Notes: generated by a model not told the origin, from the letters alone. Shown: positions 11,128 through 42,745, numbered from the stretch's first letter. The stretch: DNA of 64,000 bases from Hypomesus transpacificus (GCF_021917145.1 NC_061077.1:11682858-11746857), one strand, 5' to 3'. Numbers and translations: made by a program.

Positions 11128-11904
11128 ACACTTTTTGACACTGTACATTTTTTAGGATGGGACAAATAATTCTTATATATCTATAATTTCAGGTGTTTTT
11201 CATTGAAAAGTTGATATAGGTAAATTATCGTTCTATTGCAAGTGCTTTTAACACTACTTTATAAGAAAATATAAGGATGCAACATTTTGCCATATTGTTT
11301 ATTCAAACATTAACAAAAACAAATTTTCCACATTCAACTACATGAACGTTGTGTACAGTGCATTTCAGATCCTGGGCAGCATTTATGATTTATGTTTTTT
11401 GATACAGAGTTTCCAATGAAACTGAACCGTAAGGCCTCAGAATAATTATAAACCTGTTACAATACCGCACTACTTATTTTGATGACGAGAGTAATCATCA
11501 CATTCATATCCAAATGTGTTTTCTACAAGACACGAGTATGTAAACATTCCAAAATGATTAACTGTTTACAGTCATTAGACACAAAGTGTTAACATCAGCT
11601 AAACGCATACAAGGCTTATGGATCCATTTCAATATGATGACAACCAGTGAAACACTGACTTTAAGAAGGTTTCTCTCAAAACAATCACGGAACAAACCAG
11701 TCTAAACAGAAAACACCTTTTATTTGAACCTAAATCCAATGTTCTGGAAACCCAATCCCAACAGCAAGACATTGGTGATGTTGTCTTTCATTCATGCATG
11801 ACACTTGTAAATCCCCGTCCTTTTTAAAATGCTGTCTAGGATCTGTACTGATGTTGCATGTGGCACAATTTCCCTACATAACCAAATGCTTCTAACTGCT
11901 AACC
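11128..11904. other. AT-rich spacer, likely PFDN2 3' UTR
   Basis: No coding exon. AT-rich sequence between the tRNA gene and the PFDN2 stop codon; part of it is presumably PFDN2 3' UTR (minus). Confidence 0.5.
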
Positions 11905-13844
11905 CTATGAAACTAGAACACCAGCCCCGCCTTTAGACCCGCCCCCTTCGCTGTCCTTATCGGAGGATGATGCTGATTTGCCCTGATCCTCTCCTTCTCC
12001 CACCAATCGGATGTTGTAGCGTTCCCTGTACTCTGTGAGTTCTCGGCCCTTCGTCTGCATCTGTGTATTGAGGGACTCGACGATCTTCGAGATCTGTACA
12101 ACAGGGAGAAAAAATAAAGAGGGAAGGCCATGGAGACGTAGGGTTAGAGTTTACAGTTTCTCGTCACTGAATCAACCTGACCACCCAGCCCGGGGGAAAC
12201 CCAGTCTGGCAGTGTCTGGAGTGGACTTTAGCTCGCGTAGCTAATACTGTCAGAGGAAAAGCCATCTTAAACCAGTGTGTATGAGTAGCAACAGGCAGCT
12301 CAGTATGTAGGTGTTTCTCTGAAATATTTTACTATTGCTTGTTCTTCTACAGGTACAGTCCTGCACTTTTTTGTGGTTCATGTTGTTTTAATTTGTAACT
12401 TGTAAAACTGCATGCTCTTATGGGTCTTCCCTTTTGGCACTTGTTTAGTTTTTTCACAATGTATGCTTCATGTTTTGGCTGCTTGCAATGTTTGGGACTA
12501 CCTCGTTGTTATGATCAGTGACATATGCTCTTTTGTAAAGCTCTCTCTTGGAAGTCGCTTTGGATAAAGGCGTCTGCTAAATGCATGAATGTAATGTAAT
12601 GTAATCTTAAACCACAGTGCGTATGAGTAGCAACAGGCAGCTCAGTATGTAGGTGTTTCAGTCGCACCTGTTCCTTGTTGCTTTCTAATGCAGGTAGAAC
12701 CTCCTTCACGGTCCTCTCCACCAGCACGCCCCCCACCAGCCTGAAGCACTTCCTAGTAGGGTCCACATCTTTCAGGGTTTCGATGACTAAGCTAGAGAAC
12801 ACAGGCATTAAACAAGACGTAAAAGGTGAGAGCCGAGCAAAGCGAAAGATCCATTTTCAAACAATATGAGATAAGTCTCTTACTGCTTACTAATACTAAG
12901 TATCCTTGTCTTGTTTATGTTTGCACATAGAACAGGTGAAGGTCATTTATCTAGCTTGATCTCAAACAGTGCATTGGGTGAAGGGTACTTCTTTAGGTGA
13001 CTGACTTTGGTAGCAAACTGAGTCTATAAGAGGTGTTTCAGATAGATACATAGGTAAAGGTGGTACCTGTGCTCGTTAATCTCCATGTCCAGTTCCGTAG
13101 CCTTTGAGGCCATACTGCGCTGCTCCTGACGCATTCTCTGAAAGGAGGCCACAACCTACACACACAAATCTAATCACAATCTTACACAAATGTGACTCAT
13201 TGTATTTCTCTGTGGCCTAAACATGTTTTCTAGATGTAGCTTTGTCTGTAATGAACCCAACGTAAAGCGAGAAGAGACTAAACACATTATATCTGGATTG
13301 ATTTGTCATCTAGCTAGATTGACGCTGCTGTACGGAGCCAGGCTACGTTTTGAAGCTCTTTGCCCAGGCAAAAATAGCATATTTGCTTGCTCAGCACCAA
13401 GTCCTGGCCTCATTCTTATAAATTATAGACAGGGTGCGACTCTGATCCTATGCACTTAAAACCATGTCACACTCTGAGTATTTTAAGGTTGATTGAAAAT
13501 CCAGTAGCATAACACAATACATAACATACAAATTGCATCCAAGTAAGTACAGTAGCTTGCTAGTTACTAAAGTGGTAAGACGCGTACTGTAGCTAACGGA
13601 CACGCTAATAGGAAGCAGTGAGTGATGATGGCGACAGTAGCTAGCAAGCCAACTGGCTCTGTAAATGAATGTGTGATTTCACATAATCGGCCGGGCATAC
13701 AGCTATTGAAAAGCAAGCAAACGAGTAATTTAATATTTTGTATTTTGCAGAAAGCGAGGATACCTGTTCGGCCGAGGGCCCAGACGGTTTTCCTGCGGTA
13801 CTGTTAGTGGGTTTGCCACCCGTGCTGCTACTGTTCGCTGCCAT
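11905..13844 (-). CDS. pfdn2: Prefoldin subunit 2
   Basis: Four coding exons: 13844-13764, 13155-13067, 12791-12668 and 12093-11905. All are GT-AG and frame-consistent, giving 160 aa (human 154). Beta-type prefoldin subunits form a hexameric jellyfish-shaped co-chaperone that passes nascent actin and tubulin to CCT in the cytosol. Two coiled-coil arms are visible: exon 2 QRMRQEQRSMASKATELDME, and exon 4 ISKIVESLNTQMQTKGRELTEYRER. Between them is the conserved beta-hairpin core DPTRKCFRLVGGVLVERTV in exon 3. The N-terminus is a Ser/Gly/Lys-rich linker and the C-terminus a disordered Asp/Gly tail ending GVLVS. It lies head to head with NIT1, start codons 286 bp apart. Intron 3 carries a SINE flanked by a 54-bp duplication. 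Confidence 0.96.
12264..12317 (+). repeat. 54-bp direct repeat, copy 1
   Basis: Sequence from 'atcttaaaccagtgtgtatg' to 'gtaggtgtttc'; nearly identical to 12604-12659, with a 2-bp indel and one mismatch. The two copies bracket a SINE-like insertion in PFDN2 intron 3. Confidence 0.9.
12318..12603 (+). mobile_element. SINE-like element in PFDN2 intron 3
   Basis: Ends in the hallmark fish SINE tail 'tttggataaaggcgtctgct' followed by aaatgcatgaatgtaatgtaatgtaat. The body includes 'cccttttggcacttgtttag' and 'gtttgggactacctcg', blocks I recognise as a common teleost repeat. Flanked by long direct repeats. Confidence 0.65.
12604..12659 (+). repeat. 54-bp direct repeat, copy 2
   Basis: Second copy of the duplication described at 12264-12317, directly after the (atgta)n tail of the SINE and immediately before PFDN2 exon 3. 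Confidence 0.9.
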
Positions 13845-14130
13845 CTTGGAAGGGTGTTGCTAGAGTGGGGAAGCTGAAGGCCCAGACTTACTGTCTTGAG
13901 CTGTCTCATGTGATTGCCTGAAAAGAAAATCCTTCATGCTACGCATTGACCGCATAGCGATGTTTGCCGTTAATCGAGTGTTTTTCCTTGTGTAGTAAAA
14001 GGCGACATATTTGCCGTTTTGATTTTTTTAAGGAGTTTCAAGTACGTGCCTGCTTGTGTGGGAGATTTAATATGACAGCTTGAACTTCGTCAGATATACT
14101 GTTTTTTTTTTTTTAACCAGCAGCAACTCA
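13845..14130. promoter_or_regulatory. Shared PFDN2/NIT1 bidirectional promoter
   Basis: The 286 bp between the PFDN2 start codon (minus) and the first NIT1 start codon (plus) must contain both promoters and 5' UTRs. No TATA box is obvious. The same head-to-head pairing of NIT1 and PFDN2 is known in human, supporting an old bidirectional promoter. Exact initiation sites cannot be read from the sequence. Confidence 0.65.
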
Positions 14131-14940
14131 ATGCTTGCGCTCAGGTGCACCTTGAGAATTCGGGTGAAGCAAGTGTGCTTTCGGGCGTCTTCAAGATTGA
14201 GCTGCATCCGACTTCAACACAGGTAGTCTAACAAGACACGTATATTAGGCAATGCATTACATATTGTTAGAAGGGAACTGTTTACAACAGCGTAACAACA
14301 TTCCAGTTCATTGTCTGGAATTTTAAGCCAGTAACTAATTAACCCGCAGTTAATTCTTCTTCAAACGGATTAAATACTTGGTCACTGACCAATTTAACCA
14401 GTTATATTTTGCTTTCATTACTTTTCAGCTCTTTATCCACGTTTGACTTTTTCTCTCATCCCGTCTTACTCCAGGATGTCGTCCTCCATTCCAGTTGCAG
14501 CTGTGTGCCAGGTGACAGCAACCCCAGACAAGGAGGCCAACTTCTCCGCCTGCAGACAGTTGGTGAAGGGGGCTAAGGAAGGCGGGGCCAGCATGGTGTT
14601 CCTACCAGAAGGGTTTGACTACATAGGCTCCAGTCGAGAAGAAACATTGATGCTGTCTGAGAGTCTGTCTGGAGATATCATATCCCACTACAAACAACTG
14701 GCCAGGTATGTACCAGGTACCATATAGCCTCCAGTGGCCTAAGTTATGGACAGAGATGTTCTAGAGTGTTCCGTGCAGTTCTTTTCTGTCTGTTATTCTG
14801 TGATTCCATTCCATTCCCTCCCATCCAGTTCGTTGGGAGTGTGGCTCTCTCTTGGTGGATTCCATGAAAGAGGACATGAATGGGAGGCCGACAGACGAAT
14901 CTATAACAGTCACATCATTATTAATGATCAAGGTATCACA

Positions 14941-14980
<40 letters not shown>

Positions 14981-15857
14981 CTCACACATCCTCCTTATCT
15001 CTACAGGTGAGATTGTGTCAGTGTACAGAAAGTCCCACTTGTTTGACGTTGAGCTTCCAGAGAAAGGCGTATCCCTAAGAGAGAGTGCCTTCACCATACC
15101 TGGACCGTCCCTGGTTCCCCCTGTACAAACACCCATTGGCAAGGTCTATTCCTCTCTTCAAACTCTGTGTACATTGTTGGAACGACAGCACAAAAACCCC
15201 CATAGAAATTTAAACAGAATCTGTAGTAGTTGTTCATTTCCGAGTCCAATGCAAGATTCTAGAATGTACACAGTAGAATCCGATTGAAAATCCCACAATC
15301 TAATTCAACATTCTAAGAATTGCCCTCCCTGTCTTCTTCACTGGGTTCCAGGTTGGACTGGGCATCTGCTATGATCTGAGATTCCCTGAGCTGTCATTGG
15401 CCCTGCTGCGGCAGGGGGCGGACATCCTGACCTACCCATCGGCCTTCACTGTTGCTACGGGAACAGCCCATTGGGAAGTGAGTAGAGTCAACGACACACT
15501 TCCAACCACTCCTACTTCCACACACTACCACCCCGAGGCCCTATTTCCACGTCGTAAAACAAATCACACATTTCCTTCCGCCTCCAGACATTGCTCCGTG
15601 CCCGGGCCATCGAGACGCAGTGCTTCGTCCTGGCGTCGGCCCAGGTGGGCAGGCACCACGAGAAGCGCTCGTCGTACGGCCACGCGCTGGCGGTGGACCC
15701 CTGGGGGGCGGTGATGGGGGACTGCGGAGGGGAGCAGACGGGCATGGCCCTGGTGGAGGTGGACCTGGAGAAGCTGAGGAACACCAGGAGGAACATGCCC
15801 GTCCAGCAGCACCGACGACACACCGGCTTCTACCACGGCTTAGACGAGGAGCAGTAG
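14131..15857 (+). CDS. nit1: Nitrilase homolog 1 (deaminated glutathione amidase)
   Basis: Six coding exons: 14131-14222, 14475-14705, 14829-14932, 15007-15143, 15352-15477 and 15588-15857. All junctions keep frame, giving 319 aa from the first ATG or 288 aa from the ATG at 14476. NIT1 hydrolyses deaminated glutathione, a metabolite-repair reaction in mitochondria and cytosol. The nitrilase triad is complete: Glu45 in FLPEGF, Lys120 in YRKSHLFD and Cys163 in [10 protein letters not shown] (short-form numbering). Exon 1 encodes a 31-residue leader with many Arg and Lys and no acidic residue, typical of a mitochondrial presequence. The first ATG has T at -3, whereas the second, after splicing, has A at -3, so leaky scanning could yield both forms. 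A poly(A) signal lies 92 bp past the stop. Confidence 0.94.
14940..14977. repeat. (CA)n in NIT1 intron
   Basis: Short CA microsatellite filling most of the 74-bp intron between the third and fourth NIT1 coding exons. Confidence 0.9.
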
Positions 15858-15948
15858 CCACAGAGGCCTTTTGGTGTCTTGCCGGGCTGCTTTTGTAAAT
15901 AAGATTATGTTCTTAAGTGATTTGCCTGGTAAAAGTAAAATACAAAAT

Positions 15949-15954
15949 AATAAA
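15949..15954 (+). terminator. NIT1 poly(A) signal
   Basis: AATAAA 92 bp after the NIT1 stop codon, the first canonical signal downstream. Confidence 0.65.
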
Positions 15955-18487
15955 TTCCAGAGTCAACTCAAACACTGAAGCTGTTTACACTTAGCTTACT
16001 GAACGACTGAGTGAGAAGGGTTGTGACTGTCAAACTTCCTCTAAGATCTATGCTCTCTCTGGGTTAGTATATGGGCATGGTTATTATTTTGCTGAAGCAG
16101 GGAAAGTAAATGCGACTGGTAACTTTCCTTCTTCTGCTTCTGCCTGAGGCAACACTACTGTCATGTGTCATTGAACTGAACGGTTGATTGTCCTGAACTT
16201 TCTTATAACTATATTTTGAAAAAAAAGGATTCGGAGGTCCTTGTACAGCCGAAGGGATTTAAAACCTCACCTAGGAATATTGTCAGCTACTCATTGTGTA
16301 ATCAGTAGATGGTGCTGTTTGTTAATGTGTTACGTATTGTGTCAACAAGCTTTCGATTCTATTAATATTATACTTAAATGGCAAGAAAAGATAACAACCT
16401 TTAACTTTGATAAAACACACAAGGCCCGTTTAGGACAAGTCTATAATATATTTGCTATGTTCATTAAAATAATACATAGCCTATTGCAAGATGTCACTAC
16501 TATAAAGTGTTTCTTTGCGTCATTCCCTCGAGAGAGGCAGACAATTTAGTTTTTAACTTTTATAAGAGTGCTTGCGTGGATTACATAGCTGACAATGCGC
16601 CCCTTGCGACCACAAGCGGTCGGATGGTAGATCAAGAGACCGGAAGTAAATGTCAGTCTAACCTCGTTTTATTACTTAGGGACACCCGCCAGTGCACATT
16701 GTAAACGCTGTAGTCCTTCTTGGCACCGCCCATCCCGCCCCGGCCTTGGCTTGTTTTTTTTATATTCATTTTTTTTCGAGGCTGTTTTTTGGGGGCCGGA
16801 CATGTGACGGATCCCTACCCGGGGATTGTGAAACGAGAAACCCATTTGATACAGCATGAACAGCACATAAAAAACATCATGAGGAGAATGTCAAACATAA
16901 TTTTGGTAAAACTCCTTTTCTAAACGGGAAGAGGATGATTTGGCATGTCCATGGTGGAATAGAAGCAGTTAAAAGGTAGGGAAATCCCTCTTGTGCACAT
17001 CGCGGTTTTTATGGAACATTCACAGGCCAGACTCGTATCGATGTCATTTTTTATTAACACACAGGTTGATCATCTACACGCACACAAGTAATTTATCTTT
17101 GCCATCTAGCTAACAGCCATGGTGTTAATTCACTAGCTAAAATCCCCGCTTGGCTCAGCAGCGATGGCACTTATGTTGTGATGCATTTCAATAGATTCAT
17201 ACCGATGAGCGTGCATTGTATCTCTTGTCAAATGGTGAGCCTGCATCTAAAACGCGCATCAGGGCCCTTTCTCTGCCAAAAAAGGGAGGTTTTAAAAGTA
17301 ACGTTCTCACACACTAGCCTGGCCACTGCATCGTCACGGGATACCATTATTGTTGTCTCTTCGTCTCTGGAAATGAAGAAATGTACTTGTTCTCCATCTT
17401 CAGATCTGTCTGTCAGTCAGATGAACATCAACGCTTTCGTATCGTGTCATTTCACCTCCTCAGTTGTTTTCACTGCAGTTGTCTTTGTTTCATTATGTCT
17501 TGAACCAGATCATATTCCCCTTTATTTTCATTCACACATTCTACATCTCATCAATTCTCTGTCTGGAGGGTAAACATGAACTGAATCACTGAGATTCCCA
17601 CATCTAGCCTAGTGAACGTTACACCCTGAATCCAACGTTCAGATCCGTTAACTGGCACTAACTTCTACCCAGTAACGTGTTGTTAGATTTGGTTTCCGTC
17701 TGAAGTCTAAAGACGTGTTCCATAAATGTGACAGTGTGATGACATCATATTCAGGGTCATCTGACTTTCCTCTCCCCTCAGGTCTCACCCAACCTTATCT
17801 TGGAATTCAACAAAGACCTTTTAGAATTCTAGAACAAAGTCTTGCTCGTCATAGGTTTAACCTTCTCCTACACCATGAACATGTTAAAATGTTCAGTACA
17901 ATGTTCATAGGCAGAGCTAGAGACACACTTAAGTCAGTAGATTTCTCTCGCAAGACTTGAAACCAAACTGGTCCTCATGGCCTTCCAATGAAGCAAGTCC
18001 TGAATGGGGTTCATGTGTATTGCTCAACTGTATTTAATGAACTTATAGCCCTGTATTTATCTGTTTACTCAACTGGGTTGTCCTCACGTCACATACATGT
18101 TTGCCTAAAGACTTGGTTAGAAGCTTTGCACAGTGTTGACCTCTAGACAGTGTGGGTGGAAGCCTGTAGTCATTGAAGTGTTACTGGGCAAATGTTAGCA
18201 TATGTTGGTGTTGCTTATAGCTAGCATTCGAGGTGTAAACCACAAAATTAGAATATTATTTTGATGTTTTCTTGTAGCTTAAAAGTTTAAAAAGCAGTAG
18301 CCTATTATGCTAGTTTACTTTGTTGTTGTTTTTATCCTGCTTTGTAGGGGCGTGTCAACCTTTAGGCTTGGTTCGTCTTGCCCCTTATAGGTGAAGTCAC
18401 GTTGTCAGGAGGAGGGTTCTCAAGTGCTGAGTCATATCCTGACAACAGTCACCCAGGCAACACCTTGCATCTCCCTCTCTCTTTCAA

Positions 18488-18569
<82 letters not shown>

Positions 18570-20659
18570 ACCCTCTGTCACCCTCTCACTTTCTAATCCT
18601 TCTCGTTGTTGTGTAACAGGAAGCCACGTTGTTTTGTCACAAACTGCAGTTGTCCTAGATCAAACACACTCAATCTGGACATCTCCCTTCCCTCACTGCA
18701 TCCTCTAATGGAGGGGTGACATTTGAGGTAACTCAAATGCAGACTCAACCTACTTAGTCTTGGAAAGGCCCACTGCTGTGGTACAGTAATACATCCCTTC
18801 TGAAGAAAAAGAAGAAAAATGAATCATTTCCTCGCTAATTGGGATTTTTTTTTCTCAAATAAAGAAAGACTGTCTTTGTTTATCCACACTGAAGGGCATC
18901 TGATTTTCCAGAAACTCTCACGTATGCCGAACCTGTGAGCGAAGAGGTGTGAGAAAAAGTTTGCAAGAAAACAGATCAAGTTCTTATCAAGTCATAAGTT
19001 ATGTTGGTGATGCTCAGGTTAATAAGCCAGTTTCATGGGCTCACGGCCTAGCTAACTCATGACCAGCAGAGAGAGAGCCAACTCGTCTGTAGTGGGGGAG
19101 AAGGAAGACAGAAAAACTAACTAAGCTAACAGCAGAGCAGTCCCCTCTGTTTGACCTAGCATGCCTTCTGAAACCTTATTGAATTCATCCAGCCTAGATT
19201 GAATTCCCCGGTAGGAGAATCTTCATTAACGGTGGTGAGTGTGTCACCGTTGTGGTACCATTTCAGGATTATACCAGATTTAGGCCTAGACATGAGAGGA
19301 CTAGAGATGCGATACCAGACCAGGAAGACAATGCAATCTTTCTCTCATCATGGCTCCTGAGTAATTAGCCTGTACTGTTAAGTATGTCCAACTATGCTCT
19401 TGTGGGATGCTATCACCTCATGAGTCGACTTGAACTTGTGTTTTATCTTGATCAATTAATCTAATTAGTCATTTTTCTCTTGCGATGAGCTGTGCTGAGC
19501 TTGTGGCTTGGTCTTTCCCGTTGAGAGGTGACTATGGACCTCTGGGAAATCCATAATTGTTCCTCCGAGGCAGCGATGCCTGCTAGCCTGATATAGCTGG
19601 AAGGTATCAGCTGGCTAGCCTGATATAGCTGGAAGTTATCAGATTGAATTAGATAGAGGGGATTACAGTCAGATCACTGCACAGCAGAAGCTCTTCCCCG
19701 GGAAATAGATTTGGCTTCTCTGTCTCTTTCGCCGTCTCCTTCGATGTTTGTCTCTGTCTGTCAAACGCCTACAAAACAACATGGTTGCCTCTAGCTATAC
19801 GGTTCAAGAACGTGTAGTCTCGTTGGCAGTTATATCTTAAAGATTGCTTACGGCTTTGTTTTGGCCGTTGTCTGGTTGGAACGGTTGCTGTTCCCATCTC
19901 AGTCCACCAGGAGGCGACGTTGGAAGTAGAGCCAGGTCGGATCAGCTCATCCTTTTGAGCGCCACCAAAATCCTAATAACCCATCACTGAGCTGGGTATG
20001 ACGTGTCCTTCCACAGTCGACTCTAATCCCCACCTTGTCTAAAAATACGCTGTTGGCTCCTGCCCAACAGAAATGGCCTGTATGCGTGATGAACATGAAC
20101 CAGAGGAACAAACAGAGCCTGTGATGTCACTGAGAAGACAGGCTTCCTCTGTTAAGTCTGTTTTCTACAGGCCAGCCTAGTCGAGTGGTAGTCGACTGTC
20201 ATCTCTCTCTCTCAGACAGAAGAGAAGGTGAAGAGAAGAAGTAGGTAGAGAAAAAGAGAGGTAGAGAGAGAGAGAAGGAGAGAGAGAGGGCAGAGTTCAA
20301 TATTCCTCATCATCCTCCATCTGTCTCCCTTTATTGTGTCTGTCATGGGCAGACACAATATTATCCTCCTCCCATCCCATCCTCCATTCTTCTATCACTC
20401 CATTCTGGTCTAGATAGTGGATACACACCTGTTAATCCAGGTTCGGATGTGTGTGTGATGGTGATGACTGTGTGTGTGTGTGTGTGTGGGAGCGTGCGTA
20501 CGCCCCTGTCATGTACATAACCGTGTGTACACCCTCCCCTATCACTGTGTGTACCTCGTCCAACCTCCACCACACACACTCTCTGCCCCCCGCCCCCCCC
20601 ATGACCCTGTGTGTGTGTGTGCGCGCCCCCTCGCCCCCCCCCCCCCCCCCTTACCCCAG
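15955..20659. other. Intergenic, CLCN3 upstream region
   Basis: No coding exon found. An ETS-like CCGGAAGT lies at about 16638-16645, followed by GC-rich sequence at 16725-16745, and could mark a promoter for a CLCN3 5' UTR exon, but this is weak. A 19582-19641 direct repeat (two copies of 'gctagcctgatatagctgga'), a (CT)n at 18490-18566 and a GA-rich patch at 20203-20290 are the only structured elements. Confidence 0.5.
18490..18566. repeat. (CT)n microsatellite
   Basis: About 38 CT dinucleotides without interruption. Confidence 0.97.
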
Positions 20660-20675
20660 GGCACCGCGTAGCTAA

Positions 20676-39768
<19,093 letters not shown>

Positions 39769-39845
39769 TCCCCTCCTTCCAGGACTGCCCGGGGGACGAG
39801 AGCGAGGAGGAGGTGGTGCGCCTGCTGGACGGCCCCGACCTCTGA

Positions 39846-40839
39846 CCCCAACCCTCCGCTACCCCTCCCCCTCCCCCCGTCACCATCCACCCCCTCCAGC
39901 CCCCCTCCCCCCCCCCCGAAACACTAACTCCCTAACACTAAAGCTGACTGAGCACCGAGAGACCTGCCCGTCGCCCCCTAGTGGAGCAGGAGGAGAATGG
40001 AGGGGGTTCTTCTGTGTCACTGGTTGCTTGAGGAGACTTGTTGTTGACTTGACGTGTTGTGGCCGGGTTAGGCGGGGGGGTAGACGCAGCTTATGAGGAA
40101 TGCACTTTTAGTACACCGTACACACACATACACACACACATATACATACACACACACACACAAACACATCTAACGTCTGGCGGCAACGCACGCACACCAC
40201 ATATAAGCAGCATGTCGTTTTGTGTTTCCTTCACACACACTGCCCAAACCTCCTATATCTAAACACACACAGACACTCTCTTTGTGGTCCCCTGCTATCG
40301 CCCTGTTCCCATTGGCTCGCCGTGGGACGTGGGTTTTTTTCTGAGGGGTCAAAGGTCAGAATGATCCGCTGGGATGCGAGGAGGGACCTACAAACGACCT
40401 CTAATTTCTGACTGGTCGGTCAGATGTCAGGTGATGCCCGCAGCGCCCAATCCCTGGCTCTCACTTCACCCAGCCCTCTTTAAAAAGAACATTGTTTACC
40501 TGTGAAGTGTGTTTGTGTGTGCGTGAAGCACGAGAGTGTGTGCGTATCACAAGCACCTCTACATTCCAATCAGGTTGTCAGGGTAACCTGTGAAAATTTT
40601 GCATACTCACCCAACCAATGGCAACCCCTGTCTTATAGTAGACTACTGCTTTCTTTATCTTAGATCGTGATCAAAGGGAGATTGCTTTAAATGTGTGTGT
40701 GTGTGTTGCCATGTGAGGCAGGGAATTAGAAAGTACTGTAATTTAAGAAAAAATAAAAAAAGTTTCTGATTCATTTGCAAACAGATGTACTAACAACCAG
40801 ACAGGCCACCTGTTGAAGGGTGTGTGTGTGAATGCGAGA

Positions 40840-40870
<31 letters not shown>

Positions 40871-42240
40871 AGAGTGTGTGTGTGTGTGTTTATTTGTTCT
40901 GAGCCATGTCAGTGGTATGCTGCTGAGGTGTGTGTGTGTGTTAGATGGTTAGCTACCATCTATTCAACCTTGAAGGCGGAGTGTATACATGTTAAGAATA
41001 AAGGGAAAAAAAAACCTCAAGGTTGAGTTAATCTGTGTACTCCTGTTACTGGGGGGAAAATACTTTTTTCTTTCAAAACTATTACTGTTGCTACTACTTT
41101 TTAGTATTGACATCTGCATAATCAAGTAGCTTTTTACAGCCTGAGATGAACCCCAAGTCCAAACTGGAAATATTGCACCTGTTATTTCCTCCCCCAAGTG
41201 AATGGAATGAAAAGACGCTAACGGCGGTGGTGGGATGGTTGAGCTGTACTGTTGATGGTGTCTCTAAGACTTCCCTCTTTCTGCTGGTTCATGCTTTGTG
41301 AGAAATGTGTCTTGTGTTTAATTACGGACAGGATTTTTGTCCTCTCTCTCTCGAGCACCGCCACCCCCCCCCCCCCCCCTCCTTGCTCCATTCTCTCAAG
41401 TGTTATTTTAAGAGGGTTGGGGGAAACAAACATTCCCCCCCCCTGGATAAACCGCATGCTCTTTAATTACCGAACCAACAAAAAAAACGACTTTTAAACA
41501 GCAACTATTTCTAACACTCCATTAGTCATTCTCAAAAGCATGGGCTGTCTCAGCTCAGGTTGCTGGGGCCTGTTACAGGAGACTCAGTTGTGCATTGCAG
41601 TGTATTGGACACTTATGAGTTACCACGTGTCTGAACAGACATGTGATGAAACAACACTGTTTCACGCTGTCCCAGCTGACGTCTGCGGAGATATGACCAG
41701 GCGACGCGTCCCCATTTGACTAGTCATGTGGATAGTCACCGTGGCGACTGAATCTGAAGTGGCGGTTGGTTTGGGTTTGGGCTCTATAACAAACTAATAT
41801 TTTTTTGTTTATTTTTTTTACACCACAGGAGTGAGTCATCTGACTTGTGCACCCCACTCTGTCAAACTCCCCCCCCCCCCCCGCCCCCTCCTCTTCCTCG
41901 TACCGGCTGAGGTGTGTGTGTGAGAAGATGTGGTCGGCATCACTGTTTCCGCGTTGGCCTATCTCTTTTCAATGACTTCCCTGCTGTCACCACGGCAACC
42001 AAGGCATTTATGTTTCCCTGTGGTGTTGCATCACACTGTAGTGTTACACACATCTCAATGTCCCCCCCCCCCTTCCTTTTTTAATTTATGGCTAGTGTTT
42101 AGAGTTGTACATGATGAAGAATTTTATGTATGATTATTACATTGATGGGGTTTGATTGTACATTTAAAACAAAATATGTAAAGATTAAACATTTTGTTTT
42201 AAATAAAAAAATGTTGAAGTTGCCTTGACTTATAATTCAT
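39846..42240 (+). other. clcn3: Probable CLCN3 3' UTR
   Basis: No coding exon. Contains CA runs at 40130-40160, GT runs at 40830-40880, and poly-C runs at 41364-41380, 41871-41882 and 42062-42072. It ends with an A/T-rich stretch and the AATAAA at 42202. A TTAA-flanked MITE follows at once. Confidence 0.5.
42202..42207 (+). terminator. CLCN3 candidate poly(A) signal
   Basis: AATAAA in an AT-rich context about 2.4 kb after the isoform B stop; the best signal before the MITE. An earlier AATAAA near 40752 could serve shorter transcripts. Confidence 0.5.
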
Positions 42241-42357
42241 ACTGTGGTTATTCATATTCAGATTATTTACCTGTCACAAAACTCGACGAGTCACCTGTGG
42301 AGGTGAGGAAATGGGTGTAATAACTTATCGTGTATTTTGAGGGAACTATTCCTTTAA

Positions 42358-42745
42358 AGATCCCATGACATGCTGTTTTTGGATACTTTTATATAGGCCT
42401 TAGTGGTCCCCTAATACTGTATCTGAAGTCTCTTTCCCTAAATTCAGCCTTGGTGCTCGAGGAAAAACCAAAGTCGTGCACGCATGGTTGTAGCTCATTT
42501 TCTCATTGGTGGGCCAAATTCTCTGTGGGGCAAAGCAGAGAAAGGGGAGGTAACCTTCCTCCTTGTGACCTCCCAAGGAGAGGATTTTCACAACCGAGCG
42601 TTTGAGCTTTGATGTTCTCAAAGGCGGAGAAGAATACCCAGGTCTTGGTTTACACCTATCAAAATGTCTATCCACTTGGGGACCAAAGGCAGGCATATTA
42701 ATGTTAAATAACCTCCTAAAGTGAAGTTTTCATGTCAGGGGACCT
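42358..42745. mobile_element. piggyBac-type MITE
   Basis: A 388-bp element flanked on both sides by TTAA. The 15-bp termini AGATCCCATGACATG and CATGTCAGGGGACCT are inverted with two mismatches. Internal blocks ('ggccttagtggtcccctaat', 'caaattctctgtggggcaaa') are those of a high-copy teleost non-autonomous repeat. TTAA duplication is diagnostic of piggyBac-type transposition; no transposase is encoded. Confidence 0.82.
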
